Below are positions 46,210 through 55,689 of a stretch of DNA of 64,000 nt, one piece after another (within the stretch, counting starts at the first letter, position 1; every line of letters starts with the position of its first letter). Below the pieces are notes generated by a model. It searched no databases. It saw only the letters and a program-made list of their open reading frames with translations, and had not been told where the DNA came from. The translations under genes and the position numbers were made by a program. Origin of the DNA: Steinernema hermaphroditum (lineage: Eukaryota; Nematoda; Chromadorea; Rhabditida; Steinernematidae); assembly GCA_030435675.1 (NCBI GenBank), contig CM059622.1, positions 14,942,001-15,006,000 of the forward strand. The letters run 5' to 3'.

Positions 46210-46505
46210 TAGAGTAATCTCACAAATTTACGAGTTTATCTTCTCGTATCAAAGGCTTCCGCCTCGCGAGACGTTTTGAGACGTAAACGCATAAAAAAAA
46301 ACGCAAGGCTTTGCGTTTCTTTACAGTTTTTGTGCCGTTTTTAGCGTATTTTTTAGCTTTGCAGTTTTTTGGACAACTTCAGTCATTTGCATGAGCACCA
46401 ATCTTGCCGCCCGCAGGGCTATGGTGTCTTGCCGCCCGCAGGGCTATCGGCTAATTGGCTTTTAGTACCTGGAGGGCGCGAATTCGCGCGCAGCCGGGTT
46501 TATAT
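46210..46505. repeat. Repeat A fragment followed by repeat B copy 2
   Basis: 46215-46290 matches the border of repeat A (TCTCGTATCAAAGGCTTCCG, GCGAGACG). 46395-46505 is the inverted copy of repeat B (tandem CTTGCCGCCCGCAGGGCTAT, then TTTTAGTACCTGGAGGGCGC). A palindromic AACGCAAGGCTTTGCGTT-type word lies between. Confidence 0.7.
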
Positions 46506-47133
46506 TACTAACCAGTGCATCATTCACTTTATTTTGTGCCTTGTTTAGGGAAAATAGTTGGGACTAGCCTGTTCACGCATATTTTGAGGTCGAGCTCTGT
46601 GACCTGCAAGTTTTTTCAAGGCACGTTCTGCTTCCGCATATTTTAATTCTGAACTATTTTAGGTCTCACTCTTGTCACGGTGGCGAACGGCCGGTCCCTC
46701 AGTCTCAGAGGTTTGTGACATTCTGCACTATTTACATTGCCCGGCAATCCCTAATCACTTCACAAATGCAGCGAACGCAGGAACGAATTTTAGGCAGCAA
46801 ATATCCTTTATCATAATCCCCCTGACAGTGGGTGAGGCACATTTCTCCACAAAATTGGCCTCCGCCCTTGCACTGTTAATCACATCCGGCTGTCGCTAAA
46901 TAAAAACCCGGCGGTTATCAGTTCTTCCAGTCTTTGGCAGCTAAGTCGATCGATGACCAGCACCAACGTGGCCACAGAACGCTTACCATTGCTCATCTAC
47001 GGTTATCTCTTCTTATTCATCTCCATAAATCGCTCCTTTTCAAGCATTTCTGTTCTAACTTCCTTTCCAGTTTGATGAACCATGTACGTCACGATACCTA
47101 AATAAAACGCCGTGGGCACGCCACTAGACGGCC
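46506..47133. other. Intergenic, no supported gene
   Basis: No coding similarity was seen. It forms the upstream region of pseudoprotease 4. Confidence 0.4.
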
Positions 47134-47160
47134 GATAAGGGCTACAGAACACAGTATAAA
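47134..47160 (+). promoter_or_regulatory. Core promoter of pseudoprotease gene 4
   Basis: GATAAG (47134-47139), then GCTACAGAACACA and GTATAAA (47154-47160), about 43 bp before the ATG. The block is shared almost letter for letter with gene 5, but the CATATG 16-mer of genes 1-3 is absent. Confidence 0.7.
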
Positions 47161-47202
47161 TTGGTTATCTCCGGCGGAAGTATCACTTCCACCGCGGCAG
47201 CC

Positions 47203-48346
47203 ATGTTGAAGTTGACGGCCTTTTGTGCTCTCTTGTGTCTTTCGGCGGGAGCTGTCGTTCCCAAAACCGAAACGAGTGTCAAGATCCCATCGGGGTATGT
47301 CTAGCCCTTCTCCTAGCTCCATGGCTTAAGGTGTTTGTTCAGAAAGAGCATCTACAAACATCCCTTCCACAACTACAACCTTGTCGCCGTCGCAGTCTGG
47401 GTCGGCCAGCCTCAGCAGCTTATTGGCAACGCCTACGTGGACACGACGGTCGGCGATGTCGAGATCAAAGTGTGCTCCAGTGCCAATCCCACTCGCGATG
47501 AGGAGCCCTGCTACAACTCCTACAAGTCGCAGACTTTCATCAGGAATAGCCCCACACAGGCTATGGAAGTTATGAGGGTAAGATCATGGCCATCCGGGAG
47601 GTCCTAATCATTTCCTATAATTTCAGGGCGACAACGTGGACGATCAGTACATGCTTAATATCACCTTCTCAACCAATTGCGACCTGGAATCGCGCTTCGG
47701 CTTCGGCTGGCCCCAGCTGCGCAAGTACCCCAGCCAGACCTTTTATCCCTACGTCTATTTGGGCCAGAAAGGCGTTGACAACAAGTTCCTCATCAGCATC
47801 GCCAAGGACGGCTGCGTCAGCCAGATCGACTGGGGATCGCAGTGCACCAGCGACAAGTACCCGACGAACTTCGTCCCGGCCACCTCCAACAAGTACTGGG
47901 AGTTCAAGCTGAACGGTTTCACGCTCGGAGACGTTGATGAGACTTTTGAGAGTCACGCGGTCATCGCCACCATGCGCGCCTACATCGGAATGCCCAAGAA
48001 GTACCTGGAGAAGATGATGGCCTCGTTGAACATCAGCTGGGATGACGAGGTCGGCGCCTACACCACCTGGTGCTACATCAAGATGCCCGACTTCAAGCTG
48101 AAGCTGCAAGGACTGGAGCTGACCATGAAGTCCGAGCAGTATCTCTATACTTGGTTGCCACTGGAGAACGGAAAGTGCGTCGTCAACTTCGAGGATTCGG
48201 CGGCCAACGGATTCGGTCCGGAGTGGTACTTCGGTCTTCCTCTCATGGCTTCCTACTGTACCACTTTCGACTATGACCACTACCAGATTGGGTTCATGTA
48301 TAACGAATGGTACGCCGACAACAGATCGTGCCATTACCGTGGTTGA
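47203..48346 (+). CDS. Pepsin-like aspartic pseudoprotease 4
   Basis: Exons 47203-47294, 47343-47577 and 47627-48346 give 348 residues. The signal peptide is MLKLTAFCALLCLSAGA, a second subfamily shared with gene 5. The N lobe has WVGQPQQLIGNAYVDTTVGDVEIKVC (split here only for description), which follows the pepsin IGTPxQ...DTGS pattern with DTTV. The C lobe has YWEFKLNGFTLG, VIATMRAYIGMP (ATMR for DTGT) and GFGPEWYFGLPLMASYC. CYNSYKSQTF after the first motif matches the CxxxxxS-S-TY segment of active enzymes. Predicted secreted, disulfide-bonded and inactive. Confidence 0.87.
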
Positions 48347-49130
48347 TTCTTGTGTCATATGCTCTTGTTTTAAAAGTGAAGTGATTCTGCAGTAGATTTA
48401 AGACATCAGAGGGTCATTATTCGCATGTTTCAAGAACCGGGTCGGTCGTTTTCACTCGAAAGGCGATCGATTCAAGAGTAGACATAGACAGCTAGGGGCG
48501 ATGGTACACACGCAAATTCTCACGTACGCCGCTCACTCCTCTACATCTACCTGTGCAAAGTAGTTTGAGAGTGTCCTTTGGATGTCTGCAAGGTGTGGTA
48601 AAAAAGAGAATTTTGGATTTGGATAACGAATTATTGACATGTCGAGTAGATTGTATCAGTCCCGTTCTGCCAACTCCGATGATTATTTCAAGGAGAGTCA
48701 TTGGTTGACCACTGATCAAACCTTTCTGTTTCATGTCCACAGAATCCCATAGACAGACTGTGTCATTTTTCCAGCAGACTTGTGTGAAATCGATTGTTTT
48801 TTTCCACACCGCTCCACACTTATTCCGAACGCAAGAATAACTATTCTCGTTTCTAGCGTTTGTCTACCAGACTGTAACCAAAAGTGGGATGTTTTTTACT
48901 TATGCATACATAAAAAGCGCTTTTGCGTATATTAATGCTATGAATGAATTCTTTAGAGCAACAAGGGTGACCAGAGTCACGTTTGGTCAACTTTAACCAT
49001 GAAAGATCAACTTTATCCATGAAAAATTTATTGCTTTAATTCTTGACCAACCTTAAAAACTCAATCTAGTAGCTCATTGAGGGCCACGTGAGCATAATGA
49101 AGAGAACACCATGTCAGACTGATTAGACAC
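48347..49130. other. Intergenic, no supported gene
   Basis: Directly downstream of the orphan promoter (minus direction), the first ATG at 49112 opens only a 12-codon frame. No pseudoprotease sequence remains recognisable there. Confidence 0.45.
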
Positions 49131-49188
49131 CTTATATGCGCTCCGTTATCAAGGAACTCCGTCGAACTATTCGGTCATATGAGCGTTG
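49131..49188 (-). promoter_or_regulatory. Orphan pseudoprotease-type promoter
   Basis: On the minus strand: CAACGCTCATATGACC (49188-49173), TGATAAC (about 49151-49145) and ATATAAGG, followed by TGTCTAATCA as in gene 2. No pseudoprotease reading frame follows, so this marks a deleted copy or a promoter with a new, unseen transcript. Confidence 0.7.
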
Positions 49189-50257
49189 CAGTCAACATTG
49201 CACACAAGAGGTCAGTTACCAAGTTTTATGATCAAAATGTTCATGAACCTGCAAGTTGTGTCCGATCATGTGATGGTCGAGATCAGCCAGGCGACCTTGT
49301 TCTATCGATATAGTTGAGATGAATGTGAGACTCGAAGATTATCAACTTTGAATTACAAATTATCTGCAATCAGAATTGCATTTATCTGCAAACAGTGTGT
49401 CTATGAAAATTATGGTTGATTTGGAGATCACATTTCGACCCGAAGCCAATTTATACGGTACGATACCCTTATCGCTGTGCACCATGTCCTCCCAGGAAGA
49501 AGCTGATTACCGATCACGGGTGCATTGAGAACCTTCTAGTGCCGCCGGGTACATCCCTTTCGATCTTTGATTCCTCTTACTTGTTTCTAAGGCAAAAATT
49601 AACTCTATCAACAAATCAGATCAAAATTATGTGACCGAAACGCAAGCGACGGTGGTTTCAGTGATTCATCTGGCCAGGATCAGATTCACTATTGTAGATG
49701 GCTTTATTTAGAAAAAAGGGCAGCTCAAACATCCACACGTGCCCTTCGACAGTTTGCTTAGGTGTCTAACATCCAATGCCGCTGAACTCTACGGTAGATT
49801 GTCAGCTTAAAGACTCCGTAGCTCGGAACCGGACAGCGGCCAGAAGCAAAAGGACTGTGCACTACTCTTAGGTTCCTATAGTACGGCGTTGATCCCGGGC
49901 GGTGGGTGTCGTGGAAGGCGTAAGCCTTTGATTCACGAAATAAAGTCAAAGACTTCGGACATGAGCAGCGTTATGTTGCATTTTCAAGATAAATGTCAGC
50001 ACATAGAGGAAAAGGTAACTGTTAGCTTGAGACCTACGCAAATAGAGATCTCCGAGAGGTATTATGAGGTGCAATTGTGTTATAAGTCGCCGGTATAAAT
50101 GGCCCTTTCACGTTCATATATTCATTGGTTTCTACAGGCTCATTAATTCCAGTTTGAGAGCCATCGGTAAATGCAACTCATAATTGTTGAACCTGATTGA
50201 AAACAGAGATGCACCATTGAATGGCTTTCTAAATGAAACTTTTCTCATTTTTCCTCA
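49189..50257. other. Intergenic with a repeat A fragment
   Basis: About 49905-49960 carries a repeat A border (GTGGAAGGCGTAAGCCTTTG). A frame at 49889-50098 overlaps it and has no similarity. Nothing else is supported. Confidence 0.4.
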
Positions 50258-50310
50258 AAGGTAGCTCCTACATCGGCATGCCCAAGAAGTACATCGAGAT
50301 GATGATGTCG
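50258..50310 (+). pseudogene. Relic of a pseudoprotease C-lobe
   Basis: About 50 bp (SSYIGMPKKYIEMMMS in translation) are nearly identical to gene 5 around 51665-51712, bounded by unrelated sequence. With the orphan promoter about 1 kb away it shows that at least one further copy has been lost or rearranged. Confidence 0.75.
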
Positions 50311-50394
50311 GCGGAATGGTCTTTTGAGCCGAGTCTTGCTGAGCTCTAGCTCTGGCGAGCTGAGCTCCACCATCGCGCTACTTCCGGATAGAGC

Positions 50395-50570
50395 TTCCTC
50401 GTCGCTTCGAAGCCCGCGCACACTGATGGGATAGTCGCCTTCTACTCCGCCGTCGTGCTCCGCGCCGAAGAAACAAGCGACAACAGTGACCTACGGTTCT
50501 TAGTTGTGCATTATGAGATTTCTTGCGTGGTGAATTCCACTGATTCATGAATAAATGTAAATGTAAAATG
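50395..50570 (-). repeat. Repeat A fragment
   Basis: It contains GAAGCCCGCGCACACTGATGG and a TTCTTAGTTGTGCAT border matching copy 1 of repeat A near 7255-7345. Confidence 0.6.
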
Positions 50571-50810
50571 GTCTTTTGAGCTATATCGGTACTCATGATC
50601 TACATATTTCCACTAAATACACTTGAACACAAACAAAATCAAAATCTGCTCATAGACGGTCACAAATTCCTCATCTTTCTGACCTACCCATAATCGTTGC
50701 TCGCTACCCTCGATGTTGAAGTTTGATAAGCTGCAAAAAGGCGAACTCATCAAAGGCTGCAAGGTTTGTGCGTCAAGATAACAAGTCATAACGCTGATCA
50801 CGAGACGGAC

Positions 50811-50838
50811 GATAAGAGCTACAGAACACAGTATAAAA
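50811..50838 (+). promoter_or_regulatory. Core promoter of pseudoprotease gene 5
   Basis: GATAAG (50811-50816), AGCTACAGAACACA and GTATAAAA (50831-50838), 42 bp before the ATG. Nearly the same as the gene 4 promoter. Confidence 0.7.
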
Positions 50839-50879
50839 TAGCGGCTGGACGCTGGAGTGTCACTTCAACCTCAGCAGTC

Positions 50880-52033
50880 ATGTTGAAGTTGACCATTTTC
50901 TGTGCCCTCCTCTGCCTTTCGGCAGCCTTCATCCTTAAGAAGGCGAACATCCCGAGAACCCGAGGCCCCCGATCCCTCCCCGGCAAGACCAGGTAAGCTG
51001 CTTTGTTTTAGCTAAAGTAGATGGAATAATCTAGCAATGGCATCTACAAGCACCCCCTGGAAGACTTGGACACCGTCGCTGTCGCCGTGTACATCGGCCA
51101 ACCCACCCATCTGATCGGCAATGCCTACGTGGACACGGCCATGAGCGACGTTCAGGTCAACCTGTGTCCCAATGCCAATCCGACGGTGGCCGAGGAACCC
51201 TGCTACAACTCCTACAAGTCGCAGACCTTCATCAGAATCAGCCCTAACCAAGCTATGGATGTTTTCAAGGTGAGGACAAGGGCAATTTCCATAAACAAAA
51301 GCGAGCATCTCTTTAGGGCGACAACCTCGATGACAAGTATATGGTTAACGTCACTTTCACGACCCACTGCGACATCGAATCGCGTTTCGGCTTCGCCTGG
51401 CCCGAACTCCGCCAATACCCCGACGACACGTTCTACCCCTACGTCTACCTTGGCCAGAAGGGCGTCAGCAACCGATGGGTGATGGCCATCGCCAAGGACG
51501 GCTGCTCCGCGCAAATCGACTGGGGAGATGAGTGCACCAGCGACAAGTACCCGACCAACTACGTCCCCGCCACCTCCAACAAGTACTGGGAGTTCAAATT
51601 GAACGGCTTCACCTTCGGCAACATCGACCAGACCTTCGACAGCCACGCGGTCATCGCCAGCACGCGCTCCTACATCGGCATGCCCAAGAAGTACATCGAG
51701 ATGATGATGCAGGCGCACAACATCACCTGGGACGACGAGTTCGGCGCCTACACCACCTGGTGCTACGGTAGAATGCCGGACTTCAAGTTGAAGCTGCAGG
51801 GCACCGAAATCAGCATCTCGTCCGACCAGTACCTCTACACGTGGCTGCCTCTCATCAACGGAATGTGCGTCGTCAACTTCGAGGATTCGGCGGCCAACGG
51901 ATTCGGCCCCGAGTGGTACTTCGGAATCCCGCTGCTCACTGCTTACTGCACCACTTTCGACTTCGACAACTACCGCATTGGGTTCATGTACAACGACTGG
52001 TACGCCGGCATCTCCTCTTGCCACTCTCAGTAA
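50880..52033 (+). CDS. Pepsin-like aspartic pseudoprotease 5
   Basis: Exons 50880-50992, 51035-51269 and 51317-52033 give 354 residues. Signal peptide MLKLTIFCALLCLSAAF. First motif VDTAMSDVQVNLC (DTAM for DTGS). Second motif VIASTRSYIGMP (ASTR for DTGT). GFGPEWYFGIPLLTAYC and FDFDNYRIGFMYNDW correspond to the pepsin C-terminal WILGD...YC..FD...IGFA block. NVT and NIT sequons are present. The third exon is markedly GC-rich with C-ending codons, suggesting high expression. AATAAA lies about 45 bp after the stop. Closest to gene 4. Confidence 0.87.
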
Positions 52034-52246
52034 ATCTTTAAGAATTTTTTGTTTTCTAACTGTCCGTATCTATAGCTAATAAAATAGTCTTCTTCTAGGA
52101 GTGACTTACTACACACTCTAAGATCTTGAAACCCGAATCAATCGTCATTGAAAACATTACTGAATTTTCATATTAGACCACATTTATTATTAGGTACATA
52201 GATACAAAATACAACAAATAATTACATTTTGGTGACAGTTACACAC

Positions 52247-52675
52247 TTACTGTTCCTGCTTATTGGCTGTCATGCCAATGGGAATGTTGCGCTTTCCATC
52301 TTCTACAGATGGCTTCTTGATCTTTGCAGAAACGGAGAGATTTCCATTGGAGTCGAGAGCGCTCTGAATGGATTCGGGATCGACGTCAGAGGGGATGAGC
52401 ATCTTCTGACAGAAGTGGCGCTTGATAGAGCCGGTTTCGGACTCGGATGAGTGTTTTCCCTCGACGACGATGGAGTCACCGACGACGTTCACCTCAAGTT
52501 CCTCGGGAGCAAATTCGGAGGTCTTGAAGGAGACGGAGAAGTCGCCATCTTTGCGGGAGACGTGTGAGTGCATCGAGTGGAGCTCCTCGAACAGTTCATC
52601 GAAGGGATCGCGGCGACGACGAAGACGGAGGGGAGCGAGTCCGGGGAAGAAGGCGTCAGAGAGAAGAAGAGCCAT
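52247..52675 (-). CDS. Small heat-shock protein (HSP-16-like), left copy
   Basis: Single exon, 142 residues, start ATG at 52675 (MALLLSDAFFPGLAPLRLRR). The alpha-crystallin domain spans about residues 38-125: DFSVSFKTSEFAPEELEVNV, SIVVEGKHSSESE, HFCQKMLIPSDVDPESIQ and NGNLSVSAKI. The tail has RNIPI, the I-x-I-type motif for oligomer contacts. It is almost identical to the divergent partner at 53021 and shares its promoter. Such proteins bind unfolding clients without ATP. An N-terminal extension starting at a non-ATG codon is not needed. Confidence 0.93.
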   Translation of the reverse strand: MALLLSDAFFPGLAPLRLRRRRDPFDELFEELHSMHSHVSRKDGDFSVSFKTSEFAPEELEVNVVGDSIVVEGKHSSESETGSIKRHFCQKMLIPSDVDPESIQSALDSNGNLSVSAKIKKPSVEDGKRNIPIGMTANKQEQ

Positions 52676-52734
52676 TTGGAAATAGGACACAGAAGAGATT
52701 TCTCAAATGAGAGTTGCTTTGTGGTCGCCGTCTC

Positions 52735-52960
52735 CCCCTTTTATATTCAAATCAGGGGAATTCTCGTATTTTCCAGAAGAGCCGCCCACTGCGGCGATTT
52801 CACTTCGGGAAGGGTCCTGACCACAAGCGAAGCGCCGCCCACCTCTGCGACGACGACGACGTCACTGCTTTCATATGTGATCGATGTTCCCGAACCTTCG
52901 CGTGTGGTCGCGAGCCTTCCGGAAAAGTGGGGATTATGTTTCTTTCGGAGTATAAAAGGG
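52735..52960. promoter_or_regulatory. Bidirectional heat-shock promoter
   Basis: TATAAAAG on the minus strand (52745-52738) and TATAAAAG on the plus strand (52951-52958) serve the two genes. Heat-shock elements between them: TTCCAGAA (52771-52778), a three-unit TTCCCGAACCTTC (52887-52899) and TTCCGGAA (52917-52924). The arrangement matches divergent hsp-16 pairs of nematodes, with HSF binding expected near each TATA box. Confidence 0.85.
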
Positions 52961-53020
52961 GCAGACGCCGACGAGAAAGCAACTCTCGTTTGAGCACTCT
53001 CTTCTGTGTCCTATTTCCAA

Positions 53021-53449
53021 ATGGCTCTTCTCCTTTCTGACGCCTTCTTCCCCGGACTCGCTCCCCTCCGTCTTCGTCGCCGCCGCGATCCTTTCGACGA
53101 ACTCTTTGAGGAGCTCCACTCGATGCACTCACGCGTCTCCCGCAAAGACGGCGACTACTCCGTCTCCTTCAAGACCTCCGAATTCGCTCCTGAAGAACTT
53201 GAAGTGAACGTCGTCGGTGACTCCATCGTCGTCGAGGGAAAACACTCTTCCGAGTCCGAAAACGGTTCCATCGAGCGCCACTTCTGTCAGAAGATGCTCA
53301 TCCCCTCCGACGTTGATCCCGAATCCATCCAGAGCGCCCTGGACTCCAAAGGAAATCTCTCCATTTCTGCGAAGATCAAGAAGCCAGCGATGGAGGGTGG
53401 AAAGCGCAACATTCCCATCGGAGTGCACGCCGAAACTGAGCAGAAGTGA
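53021..53449 (+). CDS. Small heat-shock protein (HSP-16-like), right copy
   Basis: Single exon, 142 residues from the ATG at 53021. Same domain layout as the left copy. Differences are few, for example SRVSRKDGDYSVSF against SHVSRKDGDFSVSF and the end GVHAETEQK. AATAAATAAA lies near 53507. The near-identity of the coding parts and much of the leaders suggests gene conversion or a recent inverted duplication. Confidence 0.93.
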   Translation: MALLLSDAFFPGLAPLRLRRRRDPFDELFEELHSMHSRVSRKDGDYSVSFKTSEFAPEELEVNVVGDSIVVEGKHSSESENGSIERHFCQKMLIPSDVDPESIQSALDSKGNLSISAKIKKPAMEGGKRNIPIGVHAETEQK

Positions 53450-53775
53450 CTGCGATCTATATAACATCATTTCTATTTTAATGTTCAAAATAAGTATTTG
53501 TTGACAAAATAAATAAACATTCCTAAAATATCATCGGAATTCCTTCCGAATTTAATGACTTTGGGACTCGGTTACTAGGGGAAAAATTACTACGATGGAC
53601 CTTTTTCAAGTCGTCTGTCACCGATCGAGGACATTCATCAAGTAGGGATCTCCTCTTCATGAATTTCAGAGAAATTAACATCTTCTTCCTTTGCCTACCC
53701 AACAAGTGATGTAGCGATGTGTGAGCTGATTACTTTGGAGTTTTTTTATTCCACAATCAAGAGGACAAGCGCTTT
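53450..53775. other. 3' intergenic, nothing seen
   Basis: Contains the poly(A) signal region of the right heat-shock gene and, facing it, the 3' flank of the Elongin-A-like gene. Confidence 0.4.
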
Positions 53776-54483
53776 TCAACGACGACGGCTCACCATCTTG
53801 GCCACTTTCTTCATGAGAAATCCCTTCTTGACGCCTGCTTTCACCACAGTGGGCTTTTCGGGCTCGGAGTTGGAGCGGACGCGCTTGGCGACAGGTCCAC
53901 TCGATTCCTGGGGCCTCTTCTGAGCCCTCCTCTTTTGTTTGTGAGGCGCCACGATGGTCACCGGAGGGGGAGCTGCCACTGGAAGGGAAGCCGGCTTCGT
54001 CGGGAGATCCTCAATCGCGAAAGCCTTCATGCTTCCCTCCGTCTTCCTCTTCTCTCCCAGCTTGAGTCTCGCGGTGATCGCCTTGAGGCGATCTTCCGAT
54101 TCGCTCTCGGCTCTCTGGAAGGCGTCCCTCCAGGTCTCTCCCTCTTCTGGGGTGGCCTTCTTCGTGCAGAAGATCTGCCAGAAGGTCTCTGTCTTCTCCA
54201 TCATCGACGGATTCGCCTTCTCGAAGGCCCTCAGCTCCGCGACAGATGCCTTCTTGAGGGTTCTTCTCAGGTCTTCGAACTTTCCAGAGAAAGCAACGGA
54301 GAAATCGAATAGTTGTGCTTTTCTAGGCGGGCAGGTGGGCAGCGTCATCTTCCTGCCGGCGGCGGGATTGTAGATCTCTTCACACTGTTCTACAACCTGC
54401 TCTTTCTGTTGTTCTTCGATGAAGTTTGTGTTGAGGAACTCATCAAGTTCTTTTTGGATTGTAGCGTTTAGTTGAGCTTCCAT
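53776..54483 (-). CDS. ELOA: Elongin-A-like protein (short form)
   Basis: Single exon, 235 residues. The core LFDFSVAFSGKFEDLRRTLK, SVAELRAFEKANPSMMEKTE, FWQIFCTKK and TWRDAFQRAESESEDRLKAI aligns with the Elongin-A BC-box region (LERCTPEQLYRIEECNPYL...WREMYLR). The family forms the transcription elongation factor SIII with Elongins B and C, and a CUL5 ubiquitin ligase. The C-terminus is Lys/Arg-rich (HKQKRRAQKRP, VAKRVRS). The N-terminal TFIIS-like domain of vertebrate Elongin A is absent. The start at 54483 (MEAQLNATIQKELDEF) is preferred over an upstream non-ATG start. Confidence 0.72.
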   Translation of the reverse strand: MEAQLNATIQKELDEFLNTNFIEEQQKEQVVEQCEEIYNPAAGRKMTLPTCPPRKAQLFDFSVAFSGKFEDLRRTLKKASVAELRAFEKANPSMMEKTETFWQIFCTKKATPEEGETWRDAFQRAESESEDRLKAITARLKLGEKRKTEGSMKAFAIEDLPTKPASLPVAAPPPVTIVAPHKQKRRAQKRPQESSGPVAKRVRSNSEPEKPTVVKAGVKKGFLMKKVAKMVSRRR

Positions 54484-55350
54484 GTTGCTTAGTAATAGGG
54501 CTCCTCTTAGGTATGGCCTTATATGACATTGACTCACAAGAAGCGATGCCTCATATCATTATTTAGCTGTCATGAAGTGATGCTTTATGTTTTCTTGGGA
54601 GTAGCTTCCTTCTAAGATTTTGATTCATTAATTCTCGGAAGATTCTGCTCGAAATGGCCAACAATATGACGTCATTGAAGAACAGATCCACTTCGATTGT
54701 CCGCGAGAACATTTTTCAGAAAATAAAGCAAAGATTCGCGAGCGAGGGGAACACGCCGAAATTCAGCTGTTGAACGGCGCCACTTTGCGCTCCAATTCGA
54801 GCCGCGAGCGAGCGAGCGAGAGGTGTTCAGGGTTGCAGGCTGCAGTCACGAAATTCCTGCGCTCGACTCGGCTCATTCTTTCGTATTTTGCCTTTTTCGG
54901 CTCACGCTCAATCGGTTCGTTATTGCTTCACGTGCTTCGCTTGAAATTCCTTGCAAAAGAATCGTATCCGCAACCCTGAAGGCTTCTCTCACGCGCCTGT
55001 GTATTCAATACTTGATGTGTATTCGCTGGTATATTTGTGCATTGTTCCAGTGTTGTTCGTGTTTATATCTTCTTGGGGTGATCATGTTTGTTAATATTCA
55101 CCCACTTTTCAGGACTAGCCGATCCTCACGATGGTGCTGCGTCCACGCAGATCGTCCAGCTCTAGCGGGTTCGAGAGTGACTGCGCGCCACCAGCGCTCG
55201 ATCATGCGGTGCCATGTTCTCTATGGCGGTGCCGTGACCTTTGCTAGTCGACAGATGAGGACGACGACGTGATTACGCCTCCAGCTTGTCTTGAGCTAAT
55301 TAAACGTTAGGTTTCTCTTTTGTGACAGATACTGATTTGCTTGGTTTCAG
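54484..55350. other. Intergenic / possible 5' region of the DEAD-box locus
   Basis: An open frame of ~39 codons at about 54655-54771 (MANNMTSLKNRSTSIVREN) is unsupported. The outron-like TTAATATTCACCCACTTTTCAG (55090-55111) resembles CAAACATTCACCCATATTTCAG near 57083-57104, showing local duplication. Confidence 0.4.
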
Positions 55351-55689
55351 CTCTGTTTGACTTGTCGAAACCTGATCCCAAGAACTGTGCAGACAACAAC
55401 AATGCGGTGGATGAAAACGCGGAGGCTCCAGTGCCGGAGAACAACGAAAACGAACAAAATCTGCCCATTTTCGATGTTGGCCGACAGCAGAGGCCACCTG
55501 CGGTGACGGAACGGCAGAGTTGTTCAAGTAACGCCTTGCGTATCTTCATGCTCTCAGTGATACATATTGATTTTAGTTCTTTTGAAGAGGCTGGTATCCC
55601 GGAGAAACTACTGCAAAATTTGAAGGAAGCTGGCATCAGGGAACCCACGCCAGTTCAGCGCGCCGCCATCAGGGCTGTTCAAACCGAGA

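Noticed and set aside
47669..48358. Long minus-strand frame opposite pseudoprotease 4 (and similar ones opposite genes 1 and 5)
   Set aside because: These are shadows caused by biased third codon positions of the real exons on the other strand.
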